64,000 bases of DNA. Origin: Roridomyces roridus (lineage: Eukaryota; Basidiomycota; Agaricomycetes; Agaricales; Mycenaceae). Of the stretch, positions 19,885 to 30,916 are shown in pieces; within the stretch, counting starts at the first letter, position 1; every line of letters begins with the position of its first letter. The stretch is taken from contig JARKIF010000004.1 in assembly GCA_029378245.1 (NCBI GenBank), positions 682,001 through 746,000 of the forward strand, given 5' to 3'. The notes beneath the pieces are model-generated. The model was not told the DNA's origin, searched no databases, and saw only the letters and a program-made list of their open reading frames with translations. A program made the translations under genes and the position numbers.

Positions 19885-20348
19885 TACCGACGGCAATTCT
19901 AAAACCGATGTGCGCTTTCCTTCTATTTCAGAGTACTTTTTTTCACGAGCGTTCACAGAGCCGAAGAGAACTCAGATGTTATTCCACCAATAGCGTAGCT
20001 TTCCAGTTTCAATAAACTTATTTTTCCTCTAGAATCCGCATGGAATCTTAAGCACCGCAATTACGGGGTACGTGTTGAGCACCCTGTGCGCTGACTCCTG
20101 AGCGTCTTCGTCTCGCGGCGCCTTGAATTTCCCGGCATCCATCCAGCAATTAGCTCCTCCGCCACCATATGTATCGCCCTGTCCCACGACTCTACGAATA
20201 TCCCCTCCTTCGAAACAGAGACACGGGAAGGTTCTCCGAATCCGAATTGGTACATATGCATTCGGTGGTCAGTCGTGTCCTTGAAATATGAAAATCGCGC
20301 CTTGATCTTCAAATGATTAAAAATCTTCTATTACGCTCTATATCTCAT
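19885..20348 (-). other. Gap at the array centre; weak minus-strand frame
   Basis: Contains the FB8 3' flank. A minus-strand frame at about 20061-20312 reads MHMYQFGFGEPSRVSVSKEG and has protein-like composition, but no ATG at a sensible place and no clear family. It may be a decayed fragment downstream of the acyltransferase gene. I see no RNA gene here. Confidence 0.25.
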
Positions 20349-21720
20349 CTACAGACCCAGCAAAACCTCACGGAACGTCCCAATAAACTCCTCCACAAAC
20401 GTCCCCTCCACACTCTCCTTCCCCCACGTAAACGTAAAATTCAACCCACCCTCCGGAGTCCCAGTCACAGTCATAATAATCGCAGGCCCAATAACCGAAT
20501 CGCACTGCCCGAAAAACGTGGCCCCAATGCGCCACGGGCCCTTGTCCTCGACAACGAAGCGCCCCGCGTTGGATATGCGGAGTCCCACCATACGTTTCCT
20601 GCCCAAGTACCCGTTCATGAACTTTTCGTAGTTGCCCGCGACCCAGGAGAGGAATCCGAGCCGCTCGACAGACGCCGTCTGTTGTGTTTTGAGTGTGGTG
20701 GCAACACGCGCAGCGCGGCTCCACGAAAACTCGGCCGCGGTACCCTGCAAGGACGGGTACGAGTTGTAGCTGGATGCGCAGTAGTGGAAGACGTCGTCGG
20801 GCGTCCCGGTAACACCGCGCAACGAAATCGGGAACTCGACATCCACGGTTTGGTATTTGGCTCCCTCGGGAGTCTGGGCGACGAGGCGAGAGAGGACGCT
20901 GACGCTGAGCTCGTAGAGCGCAGACGACACCGTGGCGTTGTGCGATCGGCAGAGTTGCGAGAATTTGTCGGTTTGAGAGGGCGAGAAACTGAGTAGCCGG
21001 ACTTGAGTCTGCAGGAACGCAGTCAGTGGACAGGGTTTGCCCGACCATGTGTAGGTGTCTCGGTTCCAGTACGTCGGCAAAAGGGCGTGGAAGAGTATAT
21101 CGAGTGTCGTCCACAGTGAGGGCCGCACGTCGATGATGGCTTCGATGGGCGGTGCAAGAGGCTTGTCAGGCACCGTGACCAAGTCCGACGACTCAGTGTA
21201 CACCGGCTGCTGCAGCGCTCGAAAGAGGGATTTATGGAACGCAGAAAGAGAAATTCCATCCCCGGCACCATGGTGCATGGCGAAGATGACCGTATTGTCG
21301 GATAAAACCTCCACACGCCAGAGCGGCATATCTTCCACACTATCCTCGAACCGCCGCATGAACCATCTCTCCAACGCGGCCCGGACGTCATTGGTCTCGG
21401 AGAACTGCACGACGCGAGAGAGATCTACACTCGGCAGACGGAAGAATGCGACATCGGTCGAAGTGTGTTTGCCCTCGACACGCACGCCAAGTATGGGGTG
21501 ATTCTCGACTACAGTTCGCAGAGCCGGGAACAGAATCTCCTTGGTCAGTGGTGTGTTTTCTGCAGTGGTGTACTTGGCCGCCATCGCGATGCAGGTATCC
21601 AGTCCCAAGAAGACTCTGGCTACACTGAACTTTTCCAAGTTCCCTGTACGTTTATCAGAGAAACTTTTCGAGCAGGAAACAGCGGAACGCACCCAATTGG
21701 CGAAGTTTCTGGCCAGACAT
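20349..21720 (-). CDS. Alcohol acetyltransferase-like protein (AATase family)
   Basis: Two exons, 21720-21693 and 21643-20349, with a 49-bp GTGCGT...ACAG intron containing CTGAT. The spliced product has 440 residues and starts MSGQKLRQLGNLEKFSVARV, the typical N-terminus of fungal alcohol O-acetyltransferases. The acyltransferase motif HHxxxDG is present as HHGAGDG, about a third into the protein, and a family-type YEL(S)VSVLSRL and an LRISNAGRF segment follow. Such enzymes transfer acetyl groups from acetyl-CoA to alcohols or act as condensation-type acyltransferases; the substrate is unknown. The unspliced frame to 21755 is also open but breaks the conserved N-terminus. Its neighbour is an FMO on the same strand. 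Confidence 0.85.
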
Positions 21721-22193
21721 GGTGGTGGTGAAGAGAGACGTGGGTCGCGTTTCACGTCGTTTCAAATTGGGCCGCCCATAGCCGTCGGGATATCGTAATA
21801 GCGCTGAAAAATTGATGCCTGATCTAAGATAGGCGGCATCCATCACACAAAACTTCCTTTCCCTCATATCTCGGTACACAGATCGAAAATGGAAAATATA
21901 TGTCGTCAGACTCTTTGAATACATCTGAGAGTCCCCCAGAATATCTGCGTGATTTTAGGACCACATTTGAGTGACTAGTTGGCTTTTTGATGTATTGATC
22001 AAAAGATCACCAGTCCACAAAAAGTCTACCTACTCTTTCCTAATAGCTCCAAAAATGCCCCAAATATTCACATGTGCTCGAGATACCATTTAAAAGGATC
22101 TGACGAGATAGATTTGGTGTCCCCGTTGTTGAGAAGGCCCGCTGGATAAGTACGCCCGATATATGTACATGGGAAACAACAGACAGCAGTAAG
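21721..22193. other. Intergenic, nothing recognised
   Basis: AT-rich spacer between the acyltransferase and the monooxygenase, presumably holding the acyltransferase promoter and the FMO 3' UTR. No repeat ends, RNA gene or coding frame seen. Confidence 0.4.
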
Positions 22194-23674
22194 CTACTCC
22201 GCCTCCTGCTCCGCCATCAAGCTCGCCCACTTTCGCTCGTACATGCCCTCCCTCCTCTTCCAATCCACATCACTCCATTCCGGCAACACCTTCTCATACT
22301 CGGGCGCTACACCCACAATCTCATCCTTGAGCCCCTGCGCGTATCGCTGTTCCTCTGCACCGAGGATATGATACGCCACAAGCGATGAAAGCTCCCTACC
22401 CTCTTTCGCACGTCCGACATCCCGCAGCTCTTCCACCCTTGCAATCCTCGCTCGCTCACCTGCGAGCCTTTCGTCCAGCGTGTCGGGTATGTGCAGGCGG
22501 CTAGAGAAGACGAGGGTGAGCCACGTGCTGGAGACGTCTGCGAGGGTAAACGGCGTGTAGGACATGACGGCGCCGATAAACGCGAGAGTGGGGTTCAGTG
22601 CGTAGAGGATGTGGTTATGGAGGTTTGGCACGCGCGATGGGAAGGTGAGGGGTGAGGTGATGGGTGTGAGCGTTGGGAGGAGAACGCGGACATAGGGTGC
22701 TGAAGCAGCGCTGTATCCGGTCCCATGCACTACAGCATCTATGTGGGTCAAGGTCGACCCATCGAGCAACTCGAGGTCGAGTTTCTTGGTAGCATTGACG
22801 GTGTATCGGGTTATGGGCGGGACGTCGAGGACACGTGGGTCTGGGAGGAATGCAAAGCGACGGATGGCTTGTCGGCGAATGGATCGGTACACCGGGGCAT
22901 GGGCCACCCTTTTCAGCTGCGCTGCGATATCATTGCTGGAGTTTGCATTGCCGACGACCACGACGTGCTGAAGAAAGTCAAATGATAAGTAGGATAGAAA
23001 GCATTTACACGCACCTTGCCCTCATACCCGTCCGGCCCATTCCAAGTCTGCGCGTGCGTAGCGAGACCTGCAGCACGGGCTTCGGGCAACCCAGGCGTGT
23101 CAGGCCACGAGGGGTGGTCATACCACGACGTCGCAATGACCACCGCATCCCAAATCTCGACGCTCTCCACCCCATTCTCGCCCTCCCGCCAATCTCGCGT
23201 CGTAACGCTCCACCCCCGCGATTCGGGCAATTCATCCACCCACACGACCTCGGTGGACAATCGAATGTGAGATCGGAGAGGTTCGGCAAAGCGCTTGAGA
23301 TATTGGTGTGTCTCCGCGAGGCTGGGGTACGGATGGATCTCCGATCGAGGTTCGGGGAACGGATAGTTTGAGAAGGACAGGTATTCGGCGAGGACGTTGC
23401 CTATCAGCTCAGGGTATGCCGGCGAAGGCCAGAATGGACGGTCTCGGGGAGTGTCCGGGTCTGGCAAGGCTTCCAGGTACCTGCGTAGTCGTTTTTTGAG
23501 TTTCAAGCCAGAGGGAACGGAAGATGGGACGCACCACACGCCGCCGATGTCATCTCTTCGCTCTGCGAGCACCACTTGCTCGAAATCGCCTCTCTCAATG
23601 AGGTTTCGTAGCGTCACCAATCCGCAGGGACCGCCGCCGACGATTAGGATGCGTCGAGGCTTCGGTGAAGCCAT
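22194..23674 (-). CDS. Flavin-containing monooxygenase (FMO-like)
   Basis: Exons 23674-23015 and 22967-22194 with a 47-bp intron (GTGCGT...TTCAG), giving 477 residues. The FAD-binding Rossmann motif is RRILIVGGGPCGLVTL near the N-terminus, the second (NADPH) motif spans the splice junction (HVVVVGNANSSNDIAAQL), and an ATGY-like segment HGTGYS follows. In family proteins these residues bind FAD and NADPH for oxygenation of nucleophilic N or S atoms, or for Baeyer-Villiger chemistry. ATG 23674 (MASPKPRR) is preferred because the motif follows at once; in-frame ATG codons at 23692 and 23764 would add residues of no family character. Substrate unknown. Confidence 0.9.
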
Positions 23675-23764
23675 GCCAGTCACGTCCACCATGAAAATAT
23701 TGCGGAAGCCCGAAGTTCCGCCATCGAGAGCGAGGATGGCGGCAAGATCAAAGCCGAGGCGCAA

Positions 23765-24187
23765 CTTGATTTACACCAGACGACCTCTTGACCTCGGCAC
23801 CAACTGGAGTCTCTTGCGGGGTTCACTTTCTCCCTCAAACAACCTTCTTCCTGCTGTTGCGAATGAAGGACATGAATTCACAGAGGACCTCAGAGTCTTG
23901 GGTTGTGGCGCTTGCGAGGAATGGCATCATCTGGGGAGAATGCGGTTATAGGACGAGCGATGGTAGTGTTCTACATGGCGGGGATTCATAGAATCATACG
24001 AGCATTAGAGTGTAAAGAATTAACGTCCGAGAGAGAGAGAACAAGTGTATCGAAAGCTACGCTGCTGCACTACGTTGATAAGATTGCACCTGAGTGCCGA
24101 CTCCGTTTCCTCGGGACGATATCGCGATTCTCTGAACGCGCGTGAAAAAAAAGGACTCTGAAAAATATAGTAAGGATGCGCACAGGA
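23765..24187. other. Intergenic spacer
   Basis: FMO upstream region followed by the FB9 3' flank (reverse complement of the family 3'-UTR motif near 24130). No independent gene seen. Confidence 0.4.
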
Positions 24188-25312
24188 TCATGGCCCAAGT
24201 CCCAGACCATCCTTGAATCCCCTGCTCTGCTCGGGGTACCAATCATATTCACTATCGAGAGCGACTTTTGGAACGGAGGGCAGGGCCGCACGTAGCGACT
24301 CCTGCGACAACTCGGATGCCCCAGTGAGGAGGATTTGTTGTAGTTTGCATCCGGAGCGCGAGATAAGGGAAGTGAGAGAGTCGATGTGGTTCTGATTCCA
24401 GAATCCGGGTGCGTCCGACGGCCGTGACCACTGAAGTTGAAGAAGCGCGGGAAGAGTAAGCATATCGAGCGTTTGGCGGCGACCTAAACGATCCACCACG
24501 ACGAGGGTTTCCAACCGGGTAAGGGTGTGTCCGGATTCGGCATGAATGCACCTGATCAGACACAGATAGACCAAATTCACCGCGCCTCGGAGAAGGGCAA
24601 AGTAGTTGGTGCCGGAGACCTCGTTCAACGTAAGGGTCGTTAGTTGAGACAGAGGCAGCCAGTTCCCATGATCTGCGTCATCGAGTGTAACCGATCGCAG
24701 CCGGGGAAAGTCAGCAGCGCTTGTAACGGGGTGCCCGTAGTACCACCTGTCAACGGTAAGAGACAGGCTTTCGAGGAGCGGCATCGGGCCTCCGAGGAGA
24801 ACCACCTCCTGGGCTCGCAGTGCCAGCTGCACGTGCTGCCACCGTTCGCGGTATAGAAGCATTGCTATAAGAGATTCATTCAGAGACCCCACTCCCGGAA
24901 TATCATGCTCCAGTTTGATCGAAAGTGGACAGGACCCCGACCTGTCCAGCCAGGTCTGCACGACCCCAGCCCGATCGTCTGGCTCTTCAATGCTGAGGGC
25001 TCGCCAGAGCATTGGGGTAGCCAGGGCTATCTCCCGCCACTTGCGACAGATGTGGGTGAGGGATGTCGGCGAATCGAGTCCCCGCAATGGTGGACAGTCA
25101 GGATATGGTGTTAGGAAATGGAGGAAGATTTCGGATGTGATTTCGTTGGGAAGTGTGAGCACCGGGTATTTGTACGTGTCCAATCGCTGCTTGCAGGGTT
25201 CCCGCTCCAGCTGCAGCACGCGAACCTGGGCTTGAAGCTCGTGGATTTGGGCGTCTAGCTCGATGACACGTGCCCGATCTGCTGCTCGAGCGGACTGGGA
25301 ATACTCATTCAT
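24188..25312 (-). CDS. F-box-like protein FB9
   Basis: Intact frame of 374 residues, first minus-strand member. Coiled coil about 8-44 (DAQIHELQAQVRVLQLE), F-box about 46-103 (LTLPNEITSEIFLHFLTPYP ... ICRKWREIALATPMLW), leucine-rich tail with LDRSGSCPLSIKLE, GGPMPLLESLSLTVD and RSGCKLQQILLTGASELSQE. The 5' region is the inverted partner of FB8; the 3' part resembles FB4 and FB5. Its leader is physically split by the 2-kb element at 25445-27523. Confidence 0.9.
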   Translation of the reverse strand: MNEYSQSARAADRARVIELDAQIHELQAQVRVLQLEREPCKQRLDTYKYPVLTLPNEITSEIFLHFLTPYPDCPPLRGLDSPTSLTHICRKWREIALATPMLWRALSIEEPDDRAGVVQTWLDRSGSCPLSIKLEHDIPGVGSLNESLIAMLLYRERWQHVQLALRAQEVVLLGGPMPLLESLSLTVDRWYYGHPVTSAADFPRLRSVTLDDADHGNWLPLSQLTTLTLNEVSGTNYFALLRGAVNLVYLCLIRCIHAESGHTLTRLETLVVVDRLGRRQTLDMLTLPALLQLQWSRPSDAPGFWNQNHIDSLTSLISRSGCKLQQILLTGASELSQESLRAALPSVPKVALDSEYDWYPEQSRGFKDGLGLGP

Positions 25313-25444
25313 GGCTGAGTAGTACGGCGAAAAGTAAGGGACACGAACGGGTTCTCAAGGCAGGACATACCGCTTTCAATTCGGTGCACACCGTTTTGCA
25401 ATTGGCAAGTCGATGATGATGGCGGTTAAGAATCAAGAAAGGTT
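25313..25444 (-). promoter_or_regulatory. FB9 leader, proximal part
   Basis: Contains the 5'-UTR intron (GTATGTCC...CTACTCAG, ending two bases before the ATG) and the leader exon up to AACCTTTCTTGATTC. The distal leader (TTTGTATGCAACTGTGTGCTACGCATC on the minus strand) lies at 27524-27560, beyond the inserted element, so FB9 has lost contact with its original promoter. Confidence 0.7.
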
Positions 25445-27523
25445 CATCACCAAAAGGGTCGGAAGCTGTTAAGGCCCGCGTGACCTTGCCAAGCCGATCC
25501 AGGCATAGACGCGTCATGCAAGGCGCTTAACAGGCGCTTTCAGCCTGGCTCCTCCCTGATCCAGCCTCATCAAGGCTAACACAGAGCTTTTAAGGCTCTT
25601 CTCAGGCATCTCTCAGCCTGGCTGCCACAGGGACTTAAAATCCGACGCGCGTCAAGTACACGACTTGCTCCCTGCCACCACTCGACCTGGCAGCATCAAG
25701 ACCGAGACGTCTGGCTCCACTTCGCTCACACTCCGCTAGTTCATGCGCAATCCTCTTCCTTCGCCTTTCTCATCCTCCCTGACTGCTCGAAGGCGCCGCC
25801 ATGACGACATTATCGCCTGCTGGGCTCAACGCCGAGAGACGGCGAACGGAGATGGACGCTTTCGAGGATGTACCACGCCCCAGCTTACACGACAAGACGA
25901 ACGGCTGGACGCGAGAACGAGCTCAAGTACGCCATTCTGGTCGCGCCAGCAGCATCAGTGACAGTGCGGAGTCCGGAGTCCGGAGGCAGCAAGTACGTGC
26001 TCTAACCCTCGTATATGCGCTCATCCTCACCTTCTTCATGCCTCAGAACGACTCTAGGACGCATTTCAGGCACATCGCTCCTCACACCTAATACAGGAGG
26101 TGCATCGCGTGCATACCATCTCGGGGAGTGGAGTGTCTCTCCAAAGTGCGTATTGTCACTCGTATCCCCTCTCCCGCTTCATGCACCGTGGCTTGTTTTG
26201 CCTATCCCAAGCGTGCTCGTGCCACCCCGACGCGTTGTCAAGACACGCCACTTCTCCCTCCCGGTCGGATCGCGTACTACGCAGGGGTCAATGCCTGGAT
26301 GAGGTACCTCACGCCTCCCTCTGTCGTTCGCTGCTGATGCCTCGTCGACAGGGCCCGACGACGACACCGGCCTGCAAATGCAATTCACATGGTGGAGCGC
26401 AATCCCTTTAACGCCGCGGCAGGCGCTAAAAGTATTGGTGTAACTTCTGGAATACCGTTCCCTCCGACTCACTTGGATGCAGCGATGGCCCAATAACGAC
26501 TCGGGAGAACCTGTGGGTATTTCTACCCCATATGTCGGGCTTTCTACTAACTGAAGCACAGGTTGTATGCATTTGAATGTATGTACCCGTTCCTTGGCTT
26601 TACTCCGTACTAATCTTCTCATCTAGTACCGGACGAATGTTTTGAAAGGTTCGATGTGTTTTATTCGACCCACTCACACGAGCTTCCCGGCTGCAGTTTT
26701 TTACGGACTTGTGAGTCCTTTATGTAATTCCTTGCCGTCGTTGTCGCTGACCAAGTCCGCATAGATGTGCTCTCATTCAAGAAATCCAATTGTATGTACG
26801 TTCACAATGAACATTCAATATATTCCTAACACTCGTTCGCAGGATCTTGTCGCCGGCGATTGATACTGTACTGGTCTGTGGCTCTTTTTTGACTGCGGAA
26901 TGCTTGCTTACCCTTTTCTAGCCAATCACGTCTCTCATCGACAACTGTGGACTTGTCTTGTTTTGGTGATTTGTTCATCTTGTCGGTATTAATCCTTGCT
27001 AATATGACCAATAGTACCAAGTCCGTCCATTGCTATACGTCGCGTCGGACTGTGAGTCAGTACGTTTGCGGCCGGTTCCCTCAACTGACTTTCTCCCGCG
27101 CAGCTCATCGTATCTCACCGCATCTCACATCGGCGGCTCTATTCGGTTCGTTTTCTCAGCCGCTGGTCGAGCTCCTTCTGACTCTGTTGCAGGTCTGATT
27201 GTTCCGACACCCGCTGCCCGTCACCGTCGACTGTACCGATACTTTGTCTTGTTGTAGTTGTTGTGAATTCAATCGCTTTCGATTCATTTCTGGGATTTGT
27301 AAGAGGAGCGGGAAGGAGGTAATAGTCGCACTCAGGCCATAATAGCGGCTCCAGGGCTTAACAGGTGTCCAGCCCTGGGTGGGCTGTTAAGGGCTGCTGA
27401 ATCTCAATCGTGGCTTTGAAGCGGCATAAAAGGCGGTTTCAGCCCTGATGGGACTGTTAAGGCCGGATGTGCCTGTTAAGCCGCACGTCAGCCCCATATC
27501 AGGCTCATCCACTATTGGTGATG
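25445..27523. mobile_element. 2,079-bp TIR element with subterminal TTAACAG repeats
   Basis: Ends are CATCACCAAAAG at the left and, as reverse complement, CATCACCAATAG at the right, with TT on both outer sides as a 2-bp target duplication (3 bp if one end base is shared). The undisturbed target is seen in FB8. At least six copies of TTAACAG/CTGTTAA cluster within about 180 bp of the two ends (near 25466, 25525, 27356, 27385, 27448 and 27470). The body contains a spliced frame on the + strand. Family not assigned; a KDZ- or CACTA-like DNA transposon or a gene-capturing derivative are options. Confidence 0.75.
26379..26863 (+). CDS. Spliced hypothetical frame inside the TIR element
   Basis: Six short exons fit together in phase: 26379-26432, 26483-26516, 26562-26578, 26627-26710, 26765-26791 and 26843-26863, giving 78 residues (MQFTWWSAIPLTPRQALK, RWPNNDSGEPVGCMHLN, YRTNVLKGSMCFIRPTHTS ..., MCSHSRNPI, DLVAGD). 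The five introns are 45-54 bp with GT-AG ends; three have good branch sites (CTAAC or CTAAT). Upstream exons probably exist (25800-26350 has protein-like frames such as IAYYAGVNAWM) but I cannot join them in frame. No family recognised. It may be a remnant transposase or a captured host gene. Confidence 0.45.
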
Positions 27524-27820
27524 TTTGATGCGTAGCACACAGTTGCATACAAAACAAGAGGTCGACCAGGGACATTTCATTTTTCAAGCCAGGGACGGGC
27601 AGGGAAAGTCAGATAATTATACGGAATGGTGAAAACCGTGTCACATGAATGTCGAACGTTTTTCAAACCGCCCAAATGGGTTGGTTGATTTTACAAGTAA
27701 ACGTAGCTACAGACCCAAGGCCGGTCAGAACGTGGAGAACTCTGGAACGTGGGTTAAAAAAGAACTCAGAAATAAGGTCAAGACTCACATGCACCCAGCA
27801 TTTCAGAATCGTCGTCGGGA

Positions 27821-28951
27821 TCATGTTGGCTCGAGCCCGAGTCCGTTCTTGAAGCCCGTCCTCCCCTCGGAGTACCAGTCATATTCGGTCTCGAAAGTGA
27901 CTTTCGGGATCGAGGGGAACGCCACTTGAAGCGACTCTTCCGAGACATCACATGTCCCGGTGAGGAGGACTTGTTGCAACTTGCATCCGGAGCGCGAGAC
28001 AAGGGAGGTCAGTGTGCAGATGGGGTCCTCATCCTCAAGTTCACCTGACCACTGAAGGCCACGAAGCGCGGGAAGGGTGAACAGATCGAGTGTTTGGCCA
28101 CCCAGACAGTCCAGCATTACGAGGGTTTCTATCCGGGTAAGGGTGATATTGTTTGGAGGGGAATTAAGTCGGGTACACTGGATTAGATACAAGTGAACTA
28201 GGTTCACCGCATCTTGGAGAAGGATGAAATAGTTGGTGTCGTGCATATCTTTTAACGTCAGGGCTGTTAGTTGAGATAGAGGTAGCCAGTTCCCATGATG
28301 TGCGTCGTCGAGCGTAACTGATCGCAGCCGAGGCAAGTCGCCAACCATTGTAGCGGGATGCGTGTAACGCAAGTGGTCGACAGCAAGAGACAGGCTTTCG
28401 AGGAGCGGCATCGGCCCTTCGATGAGAGCCACCTCCTTGGCTCGGAGGTCTAGCCGTCCGTGTTGCCACCGTTCGCGGTGTAGAAAAGTTGCTATGAGAT
28501 ATCCCTTCGGCGGCGCTTCATAGTACTCATGACTACTCTCCAGATCGATCGAAAGCGGGCAGGACCCCGACCTTTCCAGCCAAGCCTGAACGACCTGAAG
28601 CTGTTTGTCCCCATCATCCACGTAGGAATTGATGGACAGGGATCGCCAGAGCATTGGGTCAGCCAAGGCTATCTCCCGCCACTTGCAGCAGATATGGGTG
28701 AGGGTAGTGGGCGAATCGAGTCCCCACAATGGTGGACAGTCGGGATATGGTGGGAGAAATTGGACGAATATCTCGGAGACAATTTCGTTGGGAAGTGTGA
28801 GGACCGGGTATCTGTACGAGTCCAATCTGAGCTTGCAGGGATCCCGCTCTAGCTGCAGCACGCGAATCTGTTCTTGGAGCTCGTGGATTTGGGCGTCTAG
28901 CTCGACGACGCGAGCCCGATCTGCTGCTCGAGCGGCCTGGGAATAATTCAT
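27821..28951 (-). CDS. F-box-like protein FB10, identical to FB7
   Basis: The mirror copy of FB7 in the right arm, 376 residues, no differences seen. Same coiled coil, F-box and leucine-rich tail. Leader and 5'-UTR intron are at 28952-29129, again with a uORF ending on the start codon. Complete identity of coding and non-coding DNA means both copies would be hard to tell apart in short-read data. Confidence 0.9.
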   Translation of the reverse strand: MNYSQAARAADRARVVELDAQIHELQEQIRVLQLERDPCKLRLDSYRYPVLTLPNEIVSEIFVQFLPPYPDCPPLWGLDSPTTLTHICCKWREIALADPMLWRSLSINSYVDDGDKQLQVVQAWLERSGSCPLSIDLESSHEYYEAPPKGYLIATFLHRERWQHGRLDLRAKEVALIEGPMPLLESLSLAVDHLRYTHPATMVGDLPRLRSVTLDDAHHGNWLPLSQLTALTLKDMHDTNYFILLQDAVNLVHLYLIQCTRLNSPPNNITLTRIETLVMLDCLGGQTLDLFTLPALRGLQWSGELEDEDPICTLTSLVSRSGCKLQQVLLTGTCDVSEESLQVAFPSIPKVTFETEYDWYSEGRTGFKNGLGLEPT

Positions 28952-29376
28952 GGCTGAGTGCCACAACCAAAAGTGAGAGATATGAAATAATGAAACGTGT
29001 TTCCAAGGCAGAACATACCACTTTCAATTCTGTGCCTTTCGCTGTCGTGTACCCCGGTTCCGGCAATCCGATGGTGACGGTCAGGACCAAGAGGGTTTGA
29101 TCGGGCGCACACAGTTGCATACAAAACATGGGCTTAGATATCCGGCACAAATGTGGGAAGTGGATAATAGATAAGCCTCAATAGACATAGTATCACGCTT
29201 CCATGCAACAGGACCGTACGGAATACAAAACATATTGGCGCGGGAATAATACTTGACTTGAATTCGGCGAACGCAGGTGGTATTAGTACACCAATTTGCT
29301 GCCTATAGAAGAAGAGCCTTTAGTGACAAGGTGAAGCACGAATAGGACGCAACAGATGCGCTGAGAAGAGACCTTG

Positions 29377-30495
29377 TCATTCAGAATCCTCCCATGAATG
29401 ATACCCATCCTCAGACCAATTGTATCCGTTGTCAAACGCGATTTTGCGAATGCCAGGAAATTCTCTGAGGAAGGCGCTTGTTGAAAACCCCTGGGGTAAA
29501 TCTCCAGTGACGAGGACGTGTTGCAAAGTGCATCCAGACCGTGTGATGAGGGAGGCAAATGCTTCGTGGAAATCACCCAGCACTTCGCACCACACCTGCA
29601 GGGTGCAGAGCGAAGGGACGATGAATGCATCGAGATTTTGGGGGCGCCAGCTGTTGGAATGTTCCACGACGAGCTTTTCCAGCCGCGGTAGCGTCAGGCT
29701 GAAGTGGACCCTATCCTCTCCACCGCAGTTGACGAGATACAGGTCGATCAAACTGACGGCTTCCTGGAGGATCGGGAGATAGTTTCGCGGATCCATGTGT
29801 TTGAGCGTCAGGGACGTTAGTTGGCCGACCGGTAGCGATGCGAGATCCGGAAAACCGCTGAGAGAAACCGCTTGGAGACGCGGAAAGTCGCAGATATTGG
29901 GAGGAGGGCGATCAAAACGACAGCCGTTGAGACTGAGACCGAGGCTACGAAGCAGGGGCATCGAGCCGTGGATCGAAGTCGTCTGGTCGTCCTCGAGGAC
30001 CAGGTTGACATACTCCCAGCGTTCCCGGTGATGAAGGATCGCTTCCAAACATCCACTCGATATCCAACGGCCCTCTCCAACCTGAATCGCAAGTGGATAG
30101 GTTCCCGACCTATCGAGCCAGCTCCGCACAGCCCGGGTTTGTCTGTTTTCGTGTTTCGCAGCGTATTTGAATCGGATAGCTCGCCAGAGCTCGGGTGAAC
30201 CGAGGGCTATATCCCGCCACTTCCGACAAACGTGCGCCAGGGAAGTCGGCGATGAAGGGCCTGCCATTGGTGGGCAGATGGGGTATAATGGGAGAGTGTG
30301 GACGCAGATTTCCGAGACGATTTCGTTGGGCAGCGTGAGGACCGGATATCGGTACGCCTTCAGTCTCTTCTTGGCGAGCTTCCTCTCTGAGTGCAGGCAG
30401 TCAATCCGGTCTTGTAGTTCGCGGATCTGAGACTCTATCTCGAGGATGCGAGCGCGATCCGCAGCTCGAGCGGCTTCGGAGTAATCGTCCTTCAT
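29377..30495 (-). CDS. F-box-like protein FB11, identical to FB6
   Basis: The mirror copy of FB6, 372 residues, with no amino-acid difference. Leader 30496-30656 with uORF (MQLCVFDQTSLILDHHH...). Unlike FB6 it is preceded by an uninterrupted upstream region instead of the truncated stub, so its promoter is more likely to be complete. Confidence 0.9.
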   Translation of the reverse strand: MKDDYSEAARAADRARILEIESQIRELQDRIDCLHSERKLAKKRLKAYRYPVLTLPNEIVSEICVHTLPLYPICPPMAGPSSPTSLAHVCRKWRDIALGSPELWRAIRFKYAAKHENRQTRAVRSWLDRSGTYPLAIQVGEGRWISSGCLEAILHHRERWEYVNLVLEDDQTTSIHGSMPLLRSLGLSLNGCRFDRPPPNICDFPRLQAVSLSGFPDLASLPVGQLTSLTLKHMDPRNYLPILQEAVSLIDLYLVNCGGEDRVHFSLTLPRLEKLVVEHSNSWRPQNLDAFIVPSLCTLQVWCEVLGDFHEAFASLITRSGCTLQHVLVTGDLPQGFSTSAFLREFPGIRKIAFDNGYNWSEDGYHSWEDSE

Positions 30496-30916
30496 GACTA
30501 AAGCGAGACGGAACCCAGGATGAGGCATTCTGTGTTTCAATGGAGAGCGAACCGGTTTCAATTCCAAAGGCGTTCTGGCAAGTCGATGATGGTGGTCAAG
30601 AATCAAAGAGGTTTGATCAAACACACACAGTTGCATACAAAGCTGATGTCGACCAAGCACATATGTACCCTCCACACTTGATTTTCACGCCAGAAAGAGC
30701 AGAAACTGGATGATCAACAGAATGGTTCTACTAGACAGGAAACTGTGTCACATGAATGAAAAAGGCGACCACTGGCAAATGGGTTGATTTATGGACGCGG
30801 AGGCCACGGAACTTGGAAGCCCCGGTCGGCACCTGGAGAACTCTACAACGCGGGTGAGAAAAGGGCCCAGAAATAAACCAAAGACACATACAGATTTCTT
30901 CAAATCGCCGCCGGGA

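Larger units (their letters stand above)
27614..30684. repeat. Right arm of the perfect inverted repeat
   Basis: Mirror of 15517-18587 (positions sum to 46201). Inner edge at 27614, where the right arm carries about 24 bases (CCCTGCCCGTCCCTGG region) that the left arm lacks and other paralogues resemble. Outer edge at 30684, beyond which normal upstream DNA of FB11 (GCGTGAAAATCAAG) continues, so the right arm looks like the source and the left arm the copy. Confidence 0.95.

Noticed and set aside
20313..20996. 227-codon + frame opposite the acyltransferase
   Set aside because: It lies antisense to the well-supported acyltransferase and has no domain; a shadow frame.
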